This document shows, piece by piece, positions 10,856 through 22,792 of a DNA stretch of 64,000 nt. Positions within the stretch are counted from its first letter, which is position 1. Every line of letters starts with the position of its first letter. The notes beneath the pieces were generated by a model, which was not told the origin of the DNA, searched no databases, and saw only the letters and a program-made list of their open reading frames with translations. Source of the stretch: Larix kaempferi (lineage: Eukaryota > Streptophyta > Pinopsida > Pinales > Pinaceae); NCBI GenBank assembly GCA_027924585.1, contig BSBM01000096.1, forward strand, positions 3,658,001 through 3,722,000, read 5' to 3'. Made by a program: the position numbers and the translations under genes.

Positions 10856-13624
10856 TCATCCAAGATCTTCACTACCCAATATTGTTGAGTTTCCTGCTTG
10901 AGCCAGGTTGGTTGGCATACCTAACAATGGCTGATTAGGTTGTGGCTGGTTGCCTCCATATGATATCCAATTTGCTTCTTGTAGCCATGGAGGAATTGAG
11001 TAGCCACAGTGCACACTTGTGCTACTAACCCCTACATTAGGTTGAGCCCCCTGATAATCATACATATGTTTGACACCTGCACTGGTAGGAGGGAATAAAG
11101 TGGGCATGCGCACTTATTGATAGCGAGGGACTTGGATGTTTAGGAGGTCTTGGAAACATGGAGTATTATTTGCAAGATGTTCCAATGTGTTTGGCATCAT
11201 CCTACTCCCCTCCACTATGTTTGCATCAATGGCAGAACTTTCTGCCACCCCCTTGTTCTTTTTGAAGCAATTGTTGAGCCTTTCTCAATTCCTTTTCATG
11301 CCTTGCCATTTGTTTTTGATGAGCCTTTTCTTGTCTTTCTTTCTCTCTTTCAAGCCTCTCCTGTGCTCGAATTTCTGCTGCAGCAATCCTTGCAGCCTTC
11401 TTTTCTTTAGCTAAGTCCCTCTTTTTCTGCTTTAAATCCTGGATTTCAAGTTTCCTATGCCCAGACTCAACCAATAGTTTTATATAGTCCTTTGAGGTGA
11501 GTAACTGTGAACTTCGGCATAGACGAAGATTGTCTGCTGTAAATTGCCTTCTTTTTGCTGACACTCTCTCTACCGGTAGCTTTAGAAACCGACCAAGCAA
11601 CTAGCCCTTCTTTGACACTTGCTGCTCCTTGCTTGACACTTGCCTTTCAATATTTGGGTCAATGTTCTCCTGCTCTATCTAAACCATATTGTCCTCTTCA
11701 GCTGGAACCTCGTTGTGGACACTATCTTCTTCCAGGTTTCCATTGTCCACAAAATAATGAACAATTTATTCTTCCAATTCTCTGGGATGTGAAGGCATGT
11801 TCATGCTTTCTTCATTTGTCCTTGAGACAATATTTTTGTCCAAATTCATCATGGCTTCTGCCAGCCATGATGGTGGGGTAACCTGGTGTGGCAAAGTCAA
11901 TTCTCCATTGCTGCTTCCCGGTGCATGGTCAACGTTTTCATTGACATGAACAGAAGCAGAAGTTGCAACTATTTCTTGCATAGAGACATTAAGAAGATTA
12001 GAAGCAGAAGTTGCAGCTGTCTCAGTTGGTGTAACAACCTCCATGTTACTGTCAATTGGTTCATTGTTATATTGTGTTTCACTTATCTGTTCTTCTTCAT
12101 CACCACAGTATGGTCCTCCTTGAGAGAGGGATATCATATTATCAGCAGCAGCAACGTCTTCCTCTACCTCCACATCTTCTTGGCCATCAACATGTGCTTG
12201 GACATCCCCTTCTTCCTGACTATTCAGATCAAATCCCTGGATACAACTAGTATCATGCATGAGAGCCTCAGAATTAAGTGGCCATATTCCAGTCCTCCTA
12301 AATCCAGCCTTGATATTCGAAGGTGTGAGAGCCCTTTTAAAGGATTTACTTGCAAGCTCGGCTAGCTCAAACCTTTTTACCTCCACCCTTGGATTCTGTG
12401 CCATCCACGAAGCTCGCTCACCCCTGAAATAGTTCTTGAAAGGCCTGAACACACTGACATCTAGGGGTTTCAATCTGTGAGTGGTATGAGTAGGCAGTGT
12501 CAACAGGTCGATGCCCAAATTGTTAGCCTCCTCGATTGTTTGCACAGTAATGTGGCTTCCATGACCATCTAAAACCAGCAGGTGTCTATTTATAGGTGAG
12601 ACACTGCCTGGTATAGATGCAACAAAGTGAGTAAGCCAATTCAAAAAGAGTTCTTTGGTCATCCAAGCATGGGGATGTGCAGCCATGCATGCACTTGTTT
12701 CACAATTCTGTATATAGTTTTTGAGTTGAGTTTTACCTTTAAATAGATAAAATCCAGGGATTGAAGCACCAATTGCATTGACACAACATAGAATAGTGAT
12801 CCACTCCCTGCTCCTAGGCAAAATATTTGGCACATTACGACTCCCTCTCTTGGCAATTACATGCATGCCACAGTTCCTTCCTGCCTGTAAACCTGTTTCA
12901 TCACAGTTCCATATATGGTCTGGAGCATACCCATGGTTCTCATATGCACTAGAAAGGGTGGCATAGAACTTAGTCAGAATTGCAGGCCGTAGATTTAGAG
13001 CCCTGTCTCTATCTAGGCCCTCAGCTGACGCAACACAAGGTCTGGATGCCTTTTTTTAAACCCAAACCACCATGACTTACCAGGAAACCCATCTTTGAAG
13101 GGGTTTGGCCTCCCTTGACAGATTTGAGCTACTGTGGATTTTAGCTGTATCAGCTTTAGCCCATGTCCCATTTCAACCATCTCCTTACACCACTGAACCA
13201 CTTCGGCCTCCTCCTCTTCACTCATAACTGTAATAGGCCCTCTGCGCTTTGTATGTGTGAGCCCATTTATCCAATAATGTACTGAAGAGGTAGCAACTCC
13301 AGGTTTTTTAGCAGCAGCACGAATGGAATATCCATTGAACTCTATATCATCAATAGCAGCTAGCATGTCTTCTTTTGTCCAGCCTCTTATTGCACTGATT
13401 TTGGTGACTGAAATTGTTCCTTGAACTGTGGTTGGAAGTGATTGTGTGGTTGGTGGTGGGACAACAATGTCCTCTTCCACCACATTGTCATTCTCAACAA
13501 CATTGCTGGGAGCATTGTTGGCATTTGAATGATCGACCCTCTCCTCGTCTGATGAGGTGCAACGTAGCTGGGCACCCCTGCTTAGTCGACGACTCGTTCT
13601 CCTTGCATTGCTGACTCTTGCCAT
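10856..13624 (-). pseudogene. pogo/Tigger-like (DDE_1) transposase, decayed
   Basis: The reading starts at ATG 13624. The N-terminal third (13624-13013) has a basic region, an acidic/serine-rich linker, a psq-type helix-turn-helix (GWTKEDMLAAI... YSIRAAAKKPGVATSSVHYW) and a CENP-B/Tc5-type DNA-binding region (EEEEAEVVQWCKEM, SWWFGFKKRHPDL). A one-base indel near 13026 shifts the frame; the shifted frame continues AEGLDRDRAL. The catalytic part shows all three acidic positions: WNCDETG, LVLDGHGSH and LKPLDVSVF, with 35 residues between the second and third. An acidic tail and a K/E/Q-rich coiled coil (about 11510-11260) follow. In-frame stops near 11768, 11680 and 11602, a frameshift near 11235 and a stop near 11117 break the rest. 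Known role of the family: cut-and-paste transposition at TA. Terminal repeats were not identified. Confidence 0.85.
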
Positions 13625-13649
13625 GCTTGCAACAACCTACACATTTAGA

Positions 13650-13970
13650 AGGGAGGCTGATTATGTAGAAGAAACTGGAAGTTGATTATAACAGAAATGT
13701 AAATAACAGAAATGGAAATAACATTGCAAGGGAAGCTCATTATATAGAAGGAAACTGGAAGCTGATTATAACATAAACATGAATAACATAACTGGAAATA
13801 ACATAAACATAAAGAGTAACTTGAATCTATTGTGCACACACTTCTGCTGGTATGCCTCCACTGTGCACACACTTCTGATGGTATGCCTCCATTGTGCACA
13901 CACTCTGCTGTTCGAATTTCTGAAATGCAACTGTGCACACACTCTGTAGGTCGAATTTATGAAATGCATC
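13650..13970 (-). repeat. Two short tandem repeats upstream of the transposase
   Basis: Two units of about 73 bases, built on TAGAAGGAAACTGGAAGCTG and ATAACATAAACATGAATAAC-like motifs, occupy 13655-13805. Then TGTGCACACACTTCTG-type units start at 13831, 13862, 13893 and 13932 (period 31, 31, 39). They lie immediately 5' of the transposase start and could be subterminal repeats of that transposon. This is inference. Confidence 0.6.
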
Positions 13971-13975
13971 TTCAT

Positions 13976-15040
13976 AAGGGCTGTGGTTCATTTATAGTTG
14001 TTTGCTATTGAATTGGGTTGGTAAGAAGGTTGCACATGGATTGCAATCTATAAAATTTCAATGTGTGTTGTGGATTGATTTGAAAGTGATCCAATGGCTA
14101 GGAGCTTGTCATTGTGGATCCCTGTGCCTTCATCTGTTTCATGATCTTTGTGCTTCCATCTGTTTAATGGGTGCATTTAATGGGTAGGTGTCATTTATTG
14201 AATACAGTGGGTTGGAATGTTGAACAATCTTGCAGTTATGGCTGACACTATCCTTTTTGATGCTTGAACAGGTTTCAATGAATGTTTGAATAGGTTTTAA
14301 TGAATGCTGGGATATTTAGGCTCCAATAGATATTCGTGGGTCCTCCTTTGATAGGTACCTTGCAGTAGGTGGCAAAAACGAGTTGGGTTATTTAGTTGTT
14401 CATGTACTTTTGGATCCCTGAACAGATCTGTACTTGGTTGGGACAAGATGTTTTGTACAGTTTGTCATATAAAGACTATTTATTGACACCTTTTGGCCCA
14501 GTCAGTTAATGGGCAATTTTTGGACATAATTTAAATATTTTCTGCACTTAATATGGAATATGTATGTTTAATTTATGGGTTTATTTGTGTCAATATATGG
14601 TGGTTGTGTGGGACCAGTACTATGACAACTACTGGTCCTTGTTCAAGAATAGACAACTCTCCCCTATTTCGTCGTATATAATACTGGACTCTGATTCTGG
14701 TTTCGAACAATAGCATGAACGCCTTTGAAACTCGGGAATCGGAACTCGGGAGTCGGGAGAGGTAAATGAGCTAGGTTGAAGGCAATAAATGCTGTATTTT
14801 TTTTAGTCACACAATCCAACGGAAAATGGGGGCGGAGTTTATGCCCTAACTCCCTTTAAACAATGTTAGCACAGATCCACGAAACAAATTTTAAAACAAG
14901 TAATGTTCACTTTATAAAAATATAAATTATTGTTACGTGGAAGCTTCTCGTAAATGGAAGCTTCTCGTAAGTTGAGATGCAGCTTACCCCATTAGTTTGT
15001 ATTAGTTTATATGATGGTACAAGGATTTTGTAATGTGATA
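13976..15040. other. Intergenic DNA with one clean hairpin
   Basis: No gene recognised. The only crisp structure is the inverted repeat at 14611-14638. Short tandem motifs occur near 14128-14165 (GTGCCTTCATCTGTTT and GTGCTTCCATCTGTTT) and near 14700-14760 (GAATCGGAACTCGGGAGTCG). Confidence 0.5.
14611..14638. other. Perfect 9-bp stem hairpin, 10-nt loop
   Basis: GGACCAGTA at 14611-14619 pairs with TACTGGTCC at 14630-14638. No run of T's follows and no gene end is nearby, so it is listed only as an inverted repeat. Confidence 0.8.
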
Positions 15041-15043
15041 AAG

Positions 15044-15565
15044 TTTTTCTCTATGTTTCGAATATGGAAGCTTTTAACAAATTAATGTCCTCCTTAAATG
15101 CAAGGTAAGTATCCCAATAATGCCATTACAGAAAAGGTTCATCGTTTAAAGCATCAATGTACTGGCTTGTATATGTATCTAGAGTTGTTTATTTTTAATC
15201 ATTCATGTCACGTCCAATTGAATTTTAATTTTAATGGAGTAGAGGTTCCCATGCTCTGGTTAAATTAGGTCCATCGTAGATTCATGTTTTTCTCTATGTT
15301 CCGAATATGGAAGCTTTTAACAAATTGATGTCCTCCTTAAATGCAGGGTAAGTATCCCAATAATGCCATTACAGAAAAGGTTCATCGTTTAAAGCATCAA
15401 TATACTGGCTTGTATATGTATCTAGAGTTGTTTATTTTTAATCATTCATGTCACGTCCAATTGAATTTTAATGGAGTAGAGGTTCCCATGCTTTGGTTAA
15501 ATTAGGTCCATCCTACAATTGAATTTTAATGGAGTAGAGGTTCCCATGCTCTCGTGAAAATAGGC
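15044..15565. repeat. Tandem duplication of about 243 bp, two full and one partial copy
   Basis: TTTTTCTCTATG starts at 15044 and 15287, and the two units agree over nearly their whole length. A third, partial copy (CAATTGAATTTTAATGGAGT) starts at about 15517. Each full unit carries a strong 5' splice-site-like sequence, GGTAAGTAT, and the CACGTCCAATTG motif. No coding sequence is seen. Confidence 0.9.
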
Positions 15566-18500
15566 CCAAGTAGTTAACTAAGGTGTTGAATTTTAATCGT
15601 TCACGTCATATCCAATTGAATTTGAATGAAGTCAGTGAAACTATATAATGCGGTAGGGGTAGTTGATAGTTAGTCTATGACAGTTAAATTAAGCCCATCA
15701 CTAAATGAAAACTATCTAATACACTGGTTGATGGTTAATCTATGACAGGAATTGAGTCATTTAATTCTGGCTAAGGCTATGGTTAGTCTATGGCGGCAGA
15801 TTTTTTTGTTGGGTGGAAATCACAGGTATCCAATGGTCGATGGTTAGCATATGGCGTAGATTCATGTTGGGTGGAAATCACAGATAATCCTTCCATATAT
15901 TATGTTAATGTTTAATCTATGGCGGTGGCGGTGACGGTGACAGTGGCAGTAATTGAGTCCATTTGATTCTTGCCAGGCAGAAAGCACAAATGATCATTCA
16001 TTCCATAGATTATTTGTATCCAGACCTTCACCACCACCGTTTATGCCCGCCACGGCTTCTTTAGACTCTTGCAGTTCCAATCCAGCTTCATTTCGGGATT
16101 TCGGGCTGTTATTGAATTTGTTCTGGTTCAAGTGCCAATTGCTAAGTTTTCATGAAACTGGTTGTTGGTTTCTGGACTGGAAAAGCCAGCCACTGAAATC
16201 ACACCCTATTTTTGCTGGACCTACAAGCCTAGGCAGACCGGCACCAAAAGGATGTATATTCAATTCTGAAGTATTCGCTTCTTTCTTTGATCAGATTGCT
16301 ATTTAATGGATTTCCAGTCTTCTTCAGCTTTTCGTTACACACTGAAACTTGTCACCTTGAACAAAGGGTTTCTAGAATTCAGTCTGAATGATGCTCCCCC
16401 GCCCTTCAAATTTTGGTTTCTAACACTATGCTTGTTAAATATAAATGGCCTTAACTGTTAGTTAAAATTTCCCAAATCTTTTATTCACCTCAAAGACAAA
16501 TATCCCGCCAAATTCGAGTTTCTTCACCGTTATCTTCTCTCAAGATTTACACCTTTCGACTTGATGCTCTCCAACATGCATATTTCGCCAGCAAACATGA
16601 GCTTTTAACCACCCTTTGCCTCTCTGAATATTAAATTACACAGTCCATTTGAGCTTCAGCAATAAAATTATAAATTATTTACCGTCAACCTTTACTATGA
16701 CTTTTACAGTTAAATTCAACTTCCTATTCAATGTGACGTGAGGGTCAAAGTTGTACAAGCATATGGTATATGTCACTTATAAAACTATCACAAATCATAA
16801 TCTGTACCTTAAAAAGCATCTTACTACAATCCTGTAACTAGTATTTTATAACAAAAAATTAACAAGAAGCAACATTGTTCTTCTTGACAGCTCCTACTAA
16901 AACTATCTTAATAAAACTGGAAAGAGCCAGCATTACAAAAATTACTTTCTTTAAACTCCTGGAAATGGATCACACCTTCGTCATTCCCACTGCTTGTTTG
17001 GACAACCCATTTGTCTGAGTATTTAAAAGTATTTAAATGTATGTAGATATGTTTGATAGATAATCTGTCAAAGTTATCCACTAGTCTTTTTACCCTTAAA
17101 AGCCAATGATCTAGCAACATTATTTGCAGAGATGATTCACCTATAACTCAATCAGTTATGACTTTATAAACGCCATAGACCTAGAGAGACCGAACTTGTT
17201 TCAATGCTGCAATTGTTAATAAGCCCCAAAGAGCCACAGTTTGACTTTCATATTTGTTATGAGGCCGACCTTTCATTCAAAGAAACAATTGTGATGATGA
17301 TGCCACATATTCTGGTGAGGCTAGAATTGAAGGAAGGCCTCATGTAAAGGATGTCCCATGTCCTAGATGTAGGGGAAGGTTACAGGTTTCCTAAAATTAT
17401 GAAAGTTTGAGAAAGGATGCCAAGGAGTTAGGGGTCGGGGTTTATAGCCAACATCTCTTTTGGAGACTTCCATTCCAATAATATTCTATCACATCAATGC
17501 AAAAGACCCAATGAAATCCTTTGGAAGCCTCGAAACCCATATATCCAAAGAAAGATAAGAACACAGTGGGGGTGAAAATGGGAAGTTGGAAAATACTTTT
17601 TTGAGGAAGGGATGTACTTAGAATGTAAAATTCAATTTCTCAAACGAGAAAATTGTCAACAAAATTTCTCAGTTGAGAGATTTTAATTTTCTCAGACGAG
17701 AAATTAATATTTTATCAGGCAAGAGTTTGCTTGACGTTAAAAGTTTTCTTAACCGAGAGTTTAAACTTTTATCGAGCGATAGGTTGGCCTATTTTCATTA
17801 TCAAACTCTTAGGCAAAACTCTTGCCCGAGAGTTTGTATTTTATATAAAGCAAATAAATTTCACCCCAAGACCCCACGAATCTTCATTCATTCAAACCTA
17901 GTGAGAACAGACGTGTGTTGAAAACGAGAGAACATACCAACAGGTGAGCCAAGCACATAGGCCACTAAACCACACAGGTCCTCCCACATTCAATCAAACA
18001 TTTGGTAGGGTTATACTCCTTTGACATGCATGTCCAAAATCTCTTTTGAACTCACAATCTCCTCATGCACAAGTTATGGCATGTTCGCACTCTACTATTA
18101 TCAAATGTTAGTTGTTATGTGACTGTCAATATCAAGACTACAAGAACTTTAACTGTTACTTGAATTAGGCCATATGTTTGTCTTGAAGTACTTTAAGTGT
18201 TACTTGAATTAGGCCATATGTTTGTCTTGAAGTGCAAACTAAATAGTTAATCAGTTTGATTGTGTTTTACATTACTGTTTGGTTGAGGATAAACACCAAC
18301 CCTTTTCACTTGTGCACTATCTCAATGGAACCAGATTTCATCCTACAATCATTGAAAAATGGTATGCCCTTGGAATGGTATATTGTTGTTAAATTTATTG
18401 TTCGAAAATTCTGAGTATAATGCTGTTAAATTTCTTGCTCCAAGGAATTCCGCAGGCCTTCATTGACATTAAAAAACCAATTTTTTGCCCTGCAATTGTT

Positions 18501-20990
18501 TGCTATTTTTATCTCAAATCAATTTGACAATTTATAGAAATATTGTTTACGTCATAGGCGTTTATTTGTTGGAAAGTAGTGAATAGATGTCGTTAAATTA
18601 AATTTAATCCCTTTGTTTACCTTTGAGTAACTAAATCATAACCGTCCAAATATCACGGTTCTTACTTTTACTTCACTTGTCATTTTGTTGCTTTCTCTTG
18701 TAGAGCTATGTGCCGATGGACTACACTATTGTAAAGACACTTGGTGAGGTGCGTGAAGTACATGTGGTCATGGATGATTTTATTTTATGGCGGGAGAGGG
18801 GTGAAAATACCAAAATTAACCTTACAACAAAAGAAGTTACATGATGTTGCGAGGGTTTGGCATCTGTATAGTCATTTTAATGTCTCTGAGTCGATGCATA
18901 GTTGTTTTCCTTTCGATCAAAGATGCAAATAATATTGAAATGAGGGCATATTGGTTTCGTTTGTGAAACGATGGTAGCAATTGTGATTTTAGTAGGTTAG
19001 TGGTTGGTGAATGGAGGTTATTTCTTTGTGAGAGGTATTTTATGAGATTCCTAAAGTTGATTGGGTCTCTATTTTTTAGACTTGTTACATTCTTTTGGGT
19101 CAACAATGGATAAGAAATCCCATCTCGGGATTCCATATCTCCAATAGGGAAAGCTTCATTCTACTAGATAACAATTCTTTGACTTTCATGGATATCTTGG
19201 GGACATTTTCCTTTCCTTTCCATCAACTACATTTTGTTTGTGATCATGGAAAATATTCAACATTAGGGAATCTAGGTCTCTTGTTCTCAACCATTGTTGA
19301 TTATAAAAATCATCGATCAATTCTTCACATCCATACGTAATATTAATATTAATACTATAATCTAGGTATAATGAATGCATACGCTTCTTTTGTATCTGCA
19401 TTTATGTCTCAACAAAGGCTTGAGAAGATGTTATCAAATGCTTGGGTTTAGTCTTTCATTGAAATGGAGTTTAGAGGAATGATAAAGATTTGTTACATGT
19501 AGTAATATGTACCCATCTTTTATGGTTGGATGCTTGATTACATTGCAAAACATGATCTTTAGTGTAATATATAAAAACAAATTCCTTTCGGGTTTCCTAG
19601 ATTGTATCTTTATGAAATCAGGTTTTATATTTTATTTTAGTTTTGGAATATAGCCAATTTTTAAAGATGAAGAGAATCTAGTATTTGTTTCTTAGTTGGA
19701 CTAATAGTATGTAACGGAGAGCATTTAATGAGAAGTTTACATGAAATTTGATGGAAGGTTACATTCTAATGCCTTCCAAGGATCTTCAACAACATGGAAA
19801 CTTGCAAATACTTAGATTGATTAGCTTCAGTGTTGAAACATCTTCTTAGAAAGTTGAGCTTGCAAAAATGATCTTTCTATAGATCAAGTACCAAAATCTC
19901 ATCTATTTATTGTCCTTGTTGGGATTTCTAGAAATCATCGTTTGCATCCTCCATGCAATAGGCAACAACCATTGTTCCCTTTCAAAAAATGGGAAATAAT
20001 TATTATTAATTTTAGTCTCAACCATGTACTTTGTATTTTATGATTTGCAAAACAATCTAAGTATAATATTTTCAGAACCCTCGTTTGAGTTACTATGTTT
20101 CTAAAACCTATTATTAATTTGTAGTTAATACATTTGCAAGTCTAACTTTATTCAAGATGTCGCATGTATAGTTGGAACAAGAGATATGAGAAAATATGTT
20201 GTGTTGAGGTGTAGCGGGTTTGATATAGTTGTATCACTCTTCCACCATTCAAAGGGTATCACATTTACTACACAACATATGTAGCACCCCTGGTTTGGAA
20301 CCCCTAATCTAGTTATGCCAAGATGTAATTGTTGTTTATAATGCCTGTAAGGATGAATGTATGGTATTTTGTAAATATTAATATTAAAAATCCACAATTG
20401 GATGTGCTGAGGTAGTACGCTGAAAAGATCGGGGACTTGTGTATTCACTAGAGATAGTAAGGGGGTTAAATGATTTAGGTGGGGAAAACCATGCTATAAC
20501 CATGTTAAATATTTAAGTCCCTAAAATTTATCCTAAGTCTTAAATCATTTAAATGAATTTAGTTTATGTTTTTTAAATCATAATTATTAATTAATTATGA
20601 TTAAGTGGGATTTTTTTGTTTTTATGTTTTTTTACATAAAAATAAAAAAATGGTTTGGAGATCCCACGCGGGTTCCAGATTGCATGCAAAGACTTATGCA
20701 TGCAAGGAAAAGTGAGTGGGCCCCATCTTGAGGAAAAAATGTGGAAGAAAATTGAACTCTAAGAAAAATTGCCCATGGTTGGGTGTGTATGAGAGAAAGT
20801 TTGGGGGAATTATGTTACCAAATTTCCAAGGGAAGCCTGTCTGGGGAGCACATGAGAGAATAGGGGAGGTGATTATGGTTTGAGAGTGAAATCCGAGATG
20901 AACCCCGGAACCTGTGAGCCAAAATTGCTATGAATTTTTGTTGAAAATGTGTTTATTTTGTCTTTGGCCATACTGGTGAAGTGGAAAATG
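15566..20990. other. Long AT-rich intergenic stretch, no gene recognised
   Basis: ORFs here (for example 15953-16306 and 18837-19136) lack recognisable domains. Minor structure: a repeat of TGGGTGGAAATCACAG near 15808 and 15868; short inverted motifs such as TTTCTCAAACGAGAAA near 17636-17830; a 44-bp tandem duplication at 18146-18233. A pyrimidine-rich run ending TCTCTTGTAG near 18695-18704 looks like a splice acceptor followed by an open frame, but no partner exon was found. Confidence 0.5.
18146..18233. repeat. Tandem duplication, 44 bp x 2
   Basis: ACTTTAACTGTTACTTGAAT at 18146 is followed 44 bases later by ACTTTAAGTGTTACTTGAAT, and the units agree except for one or two bases. Confidence 0.9.
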
Positions 20991-20994
20991 GTGT

Positions 20995-21560
20995 ATGAAG
21001 ATCGACCGACCCTTCGTATAGTGTCGAAATACTATGAAAAGAATATTGGGAATAAGAAGGGTCGACCGATCCTTCTTGTAGGGTTGAACTATTATGAAAA
21101 TAATATTGTAAATAAGAAGGGTCAGCCGACCCTTCCCGACTTCCGTTTTAAGACAAGAAGGATCGGCTGCCCCTTCTTTTCGTAGTTAATTGTCAAAACC
21201 TTTATCCATCAATTCAACTATAGCTATAATGGAGAACACAAGAAGGATCGGCCGACCCTTATTGCATTGTCGAACTATTATGAAAAGAATATTTGGAATA
21301 AGAAGGATCGGTCGACCCTTCATTTAGGAGGGACTTGTAACAATAGAACACCTTGGAGAGAGAGCAACCTCTCTTTCTCTGAGAATATTTCCACTTTCCA
21401 GCAAAGTATTTAAAGAAACACGTCTATAAATTTTGTTGTTAAAATGTTGATATCTAGTATCCTAGGGTGACACGTGGAATGATCATATTGTGACACGTGG
21501 TATATTTGATTTTGCACATTCAGTATAGAGAGTTTACTAATTTTTATTTGATTTGGCACA
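20995..21560 (-). repeat. Palindrome module A1 (P palindromes, R remnant, G-box flank)
   Basis: At least five P-type palindromes (AAGAAGGNTCGNCNGACCCT family) lie at about 21000, 21055, 21114, 21155, 21240 and 21300, separated by the linker GAACTATTATGAAAAGAATA. An R-type remnant (AGAGAGAGCAACCTCTCTTT) at about 21355, then a conserved flank (GTCTATAAATTTTGTTGTTA, ATATCTAGTATCCTAGGGTG) with two GACACGTGG G-box-like sites (21469-21477 and 21492-21500) follow. The same order recurs at 26755, 31815, 33460 and 37560. The minus sign is assigned relative to copies right of 41.5 kb, which lie in the opposite orientation. Confidence 0.85.
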
Positions 21561-22200
21561 TTGAGTATAGCGAGGTTACTAATGTGGGTTTAACTACAAC
21601 ACAATCAGGAAATTAAAATTAAATGATAGTAGTTTTAAGGATTAGGCACATGTAAGATTACCCTGTAGCTGGAATGCTAATTGAAAAATTAACATGAATT
21701 TATTAATTTATTAAGTTCTTTCTGCATCTTGTTCATAGTATGTAAATGTTAGGAGGAAATCTCTGGAAATTGAATAACAAGACTTTTTCTATGGAATATG
21801 ACGACTAACAAATTGCCCATATTGGTCTTTGTGTTTACGAAGAGCAATAAAGATCCCATAATGATAAACTGTAATGAATTGCCATGATTAAAACCTTTGG
21901 GTCTGAGAGATGCAATTATCACATTTGTAACGAAATAACATATAGCATGCACCAACAAAATTTGGATTAAGATGGAGTACAATTTTAATTATATCAAATC
22001 TAAACAACTTATCATTATGGATTAGTCGGATCAATGACTATGACTTCAAATTTGGTTGAAGGTGAAAATCGCAGTTAGGAGCCTAATTGCAATTTTTAAA
22101 AATGGTAGAGGGGAAAACGGACAAGCTAAAATTCATTTAAATCACCCAGTATAATCTCATCCGCAGGATCAAGACAAATCGACGGTTAAAACTTAAACAT
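21561..22200. repeat. Duplicated flank of module A1
   Basis: From 21730 this segment matches 28370-28865 over about 500 bases with small indels (shared marks: TTTTTCTATGGAATATGACG, AGAGCAATAAAGATCCCATA, ATAACATATAGCATGCA, TCATCCGCAGGATCAAGACA). It therefore belongs to the composite repeat rather than being unique DNA. No gene is seen. Confidence 0.8.
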
Positions 22201-22560
22201 GCAGGAAGGAAAATAAGGGTTGCGGGGTTTTATTTCATAAATATATACATTCTTTCCGCAAGCCATAGTCTGAATTGCGGAAATTAAAAGTGAAAAACTA
22301 TTTTAAGACTCTTCCCGCAATCTGCTATTGCGGGTTGCGGGTGTAAAATTATTGAAGAATATTTCTGCATCCACAATCCGCATTGAGGATTGCGGGTTGC
22401 GGAAAGAAAATGTTTCAAAACCGAAAACCAAGATTCCACATGGATTGCAGAAAAAACCTGACTTTTGGAAAAACTCAGTGCTTTCCGCAACTCACAAAAA
22501 CACTAAAAAATTCAAGAAAATTTCAAAGGAAAGTGTGAATTTCAAATCAACCTTAAAAGT
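22200..22560. repeat. C-type palindrome cluster C1 (CCGCAAT/ATTGCGG)
   Basis: Alternating CCGCAAT and ATTGCGGGTTGCGG motifs at 22256-22490 give several inverted repeats (for example CCCGCAATCTGCTATTGCGG at 22315-22334). Preceded by the conserved leader AATAAGGGTTGCGGGGTTTT, which also precedes clusters at 26530 and 28840. Confidence 0.8.
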
Positions 22561-22716
22561 GTGAATTCTGCGAGCGAAGGATCGAGAAGGAGCCATAAAG
22601 CCGCACATGTGAGGGTAGGCAGGTGGAAGTGAGGGAGGTGGTATATTGCATGGGGCACACGTGTCATGTTACGGGTGCCTGGGTCGAGGGTCCTCCCCCA
22701 CGTGCCCTCCTCGTGT

Positions 22717-22792
22717 CCGGCACGTGGCCCCTTGTATAATGGTGACACCTGCATCCGGCACGTGGCCCCTTGTATAATGGTGATGCCCGCAT
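22717..22792. repeat. Tandem duplication, 38 bp x 2
   Basis: CCGGCACGTGGCCCCTTGTA starts at 22717 and 22755. A related GC-rich stretch with CCCACGTGCCC precedes it. The GC-rich patch (22620-22800) differs from its surroundings and overlaps the 3' end of the broken gene. Confidence 0.9.

Noticed and set aside
14611-14638. Hairpin as a terminator
   Set aside because: Eukaryotic context, no T-run, no adjacent gene end.
18690-18930. Exon after a good splice acceptor (TCTCTTGTAG)
   Set aside because: The open frame that follows is short and unrecognised, and no donor or neighbouring exon could be found.
20280-20900. TGTAGCACCCCTGG as the start of a gypsy-type LTR
   Set aside because: No matching GGGTGCTACA-like end or 5-bp duplication found downstream.
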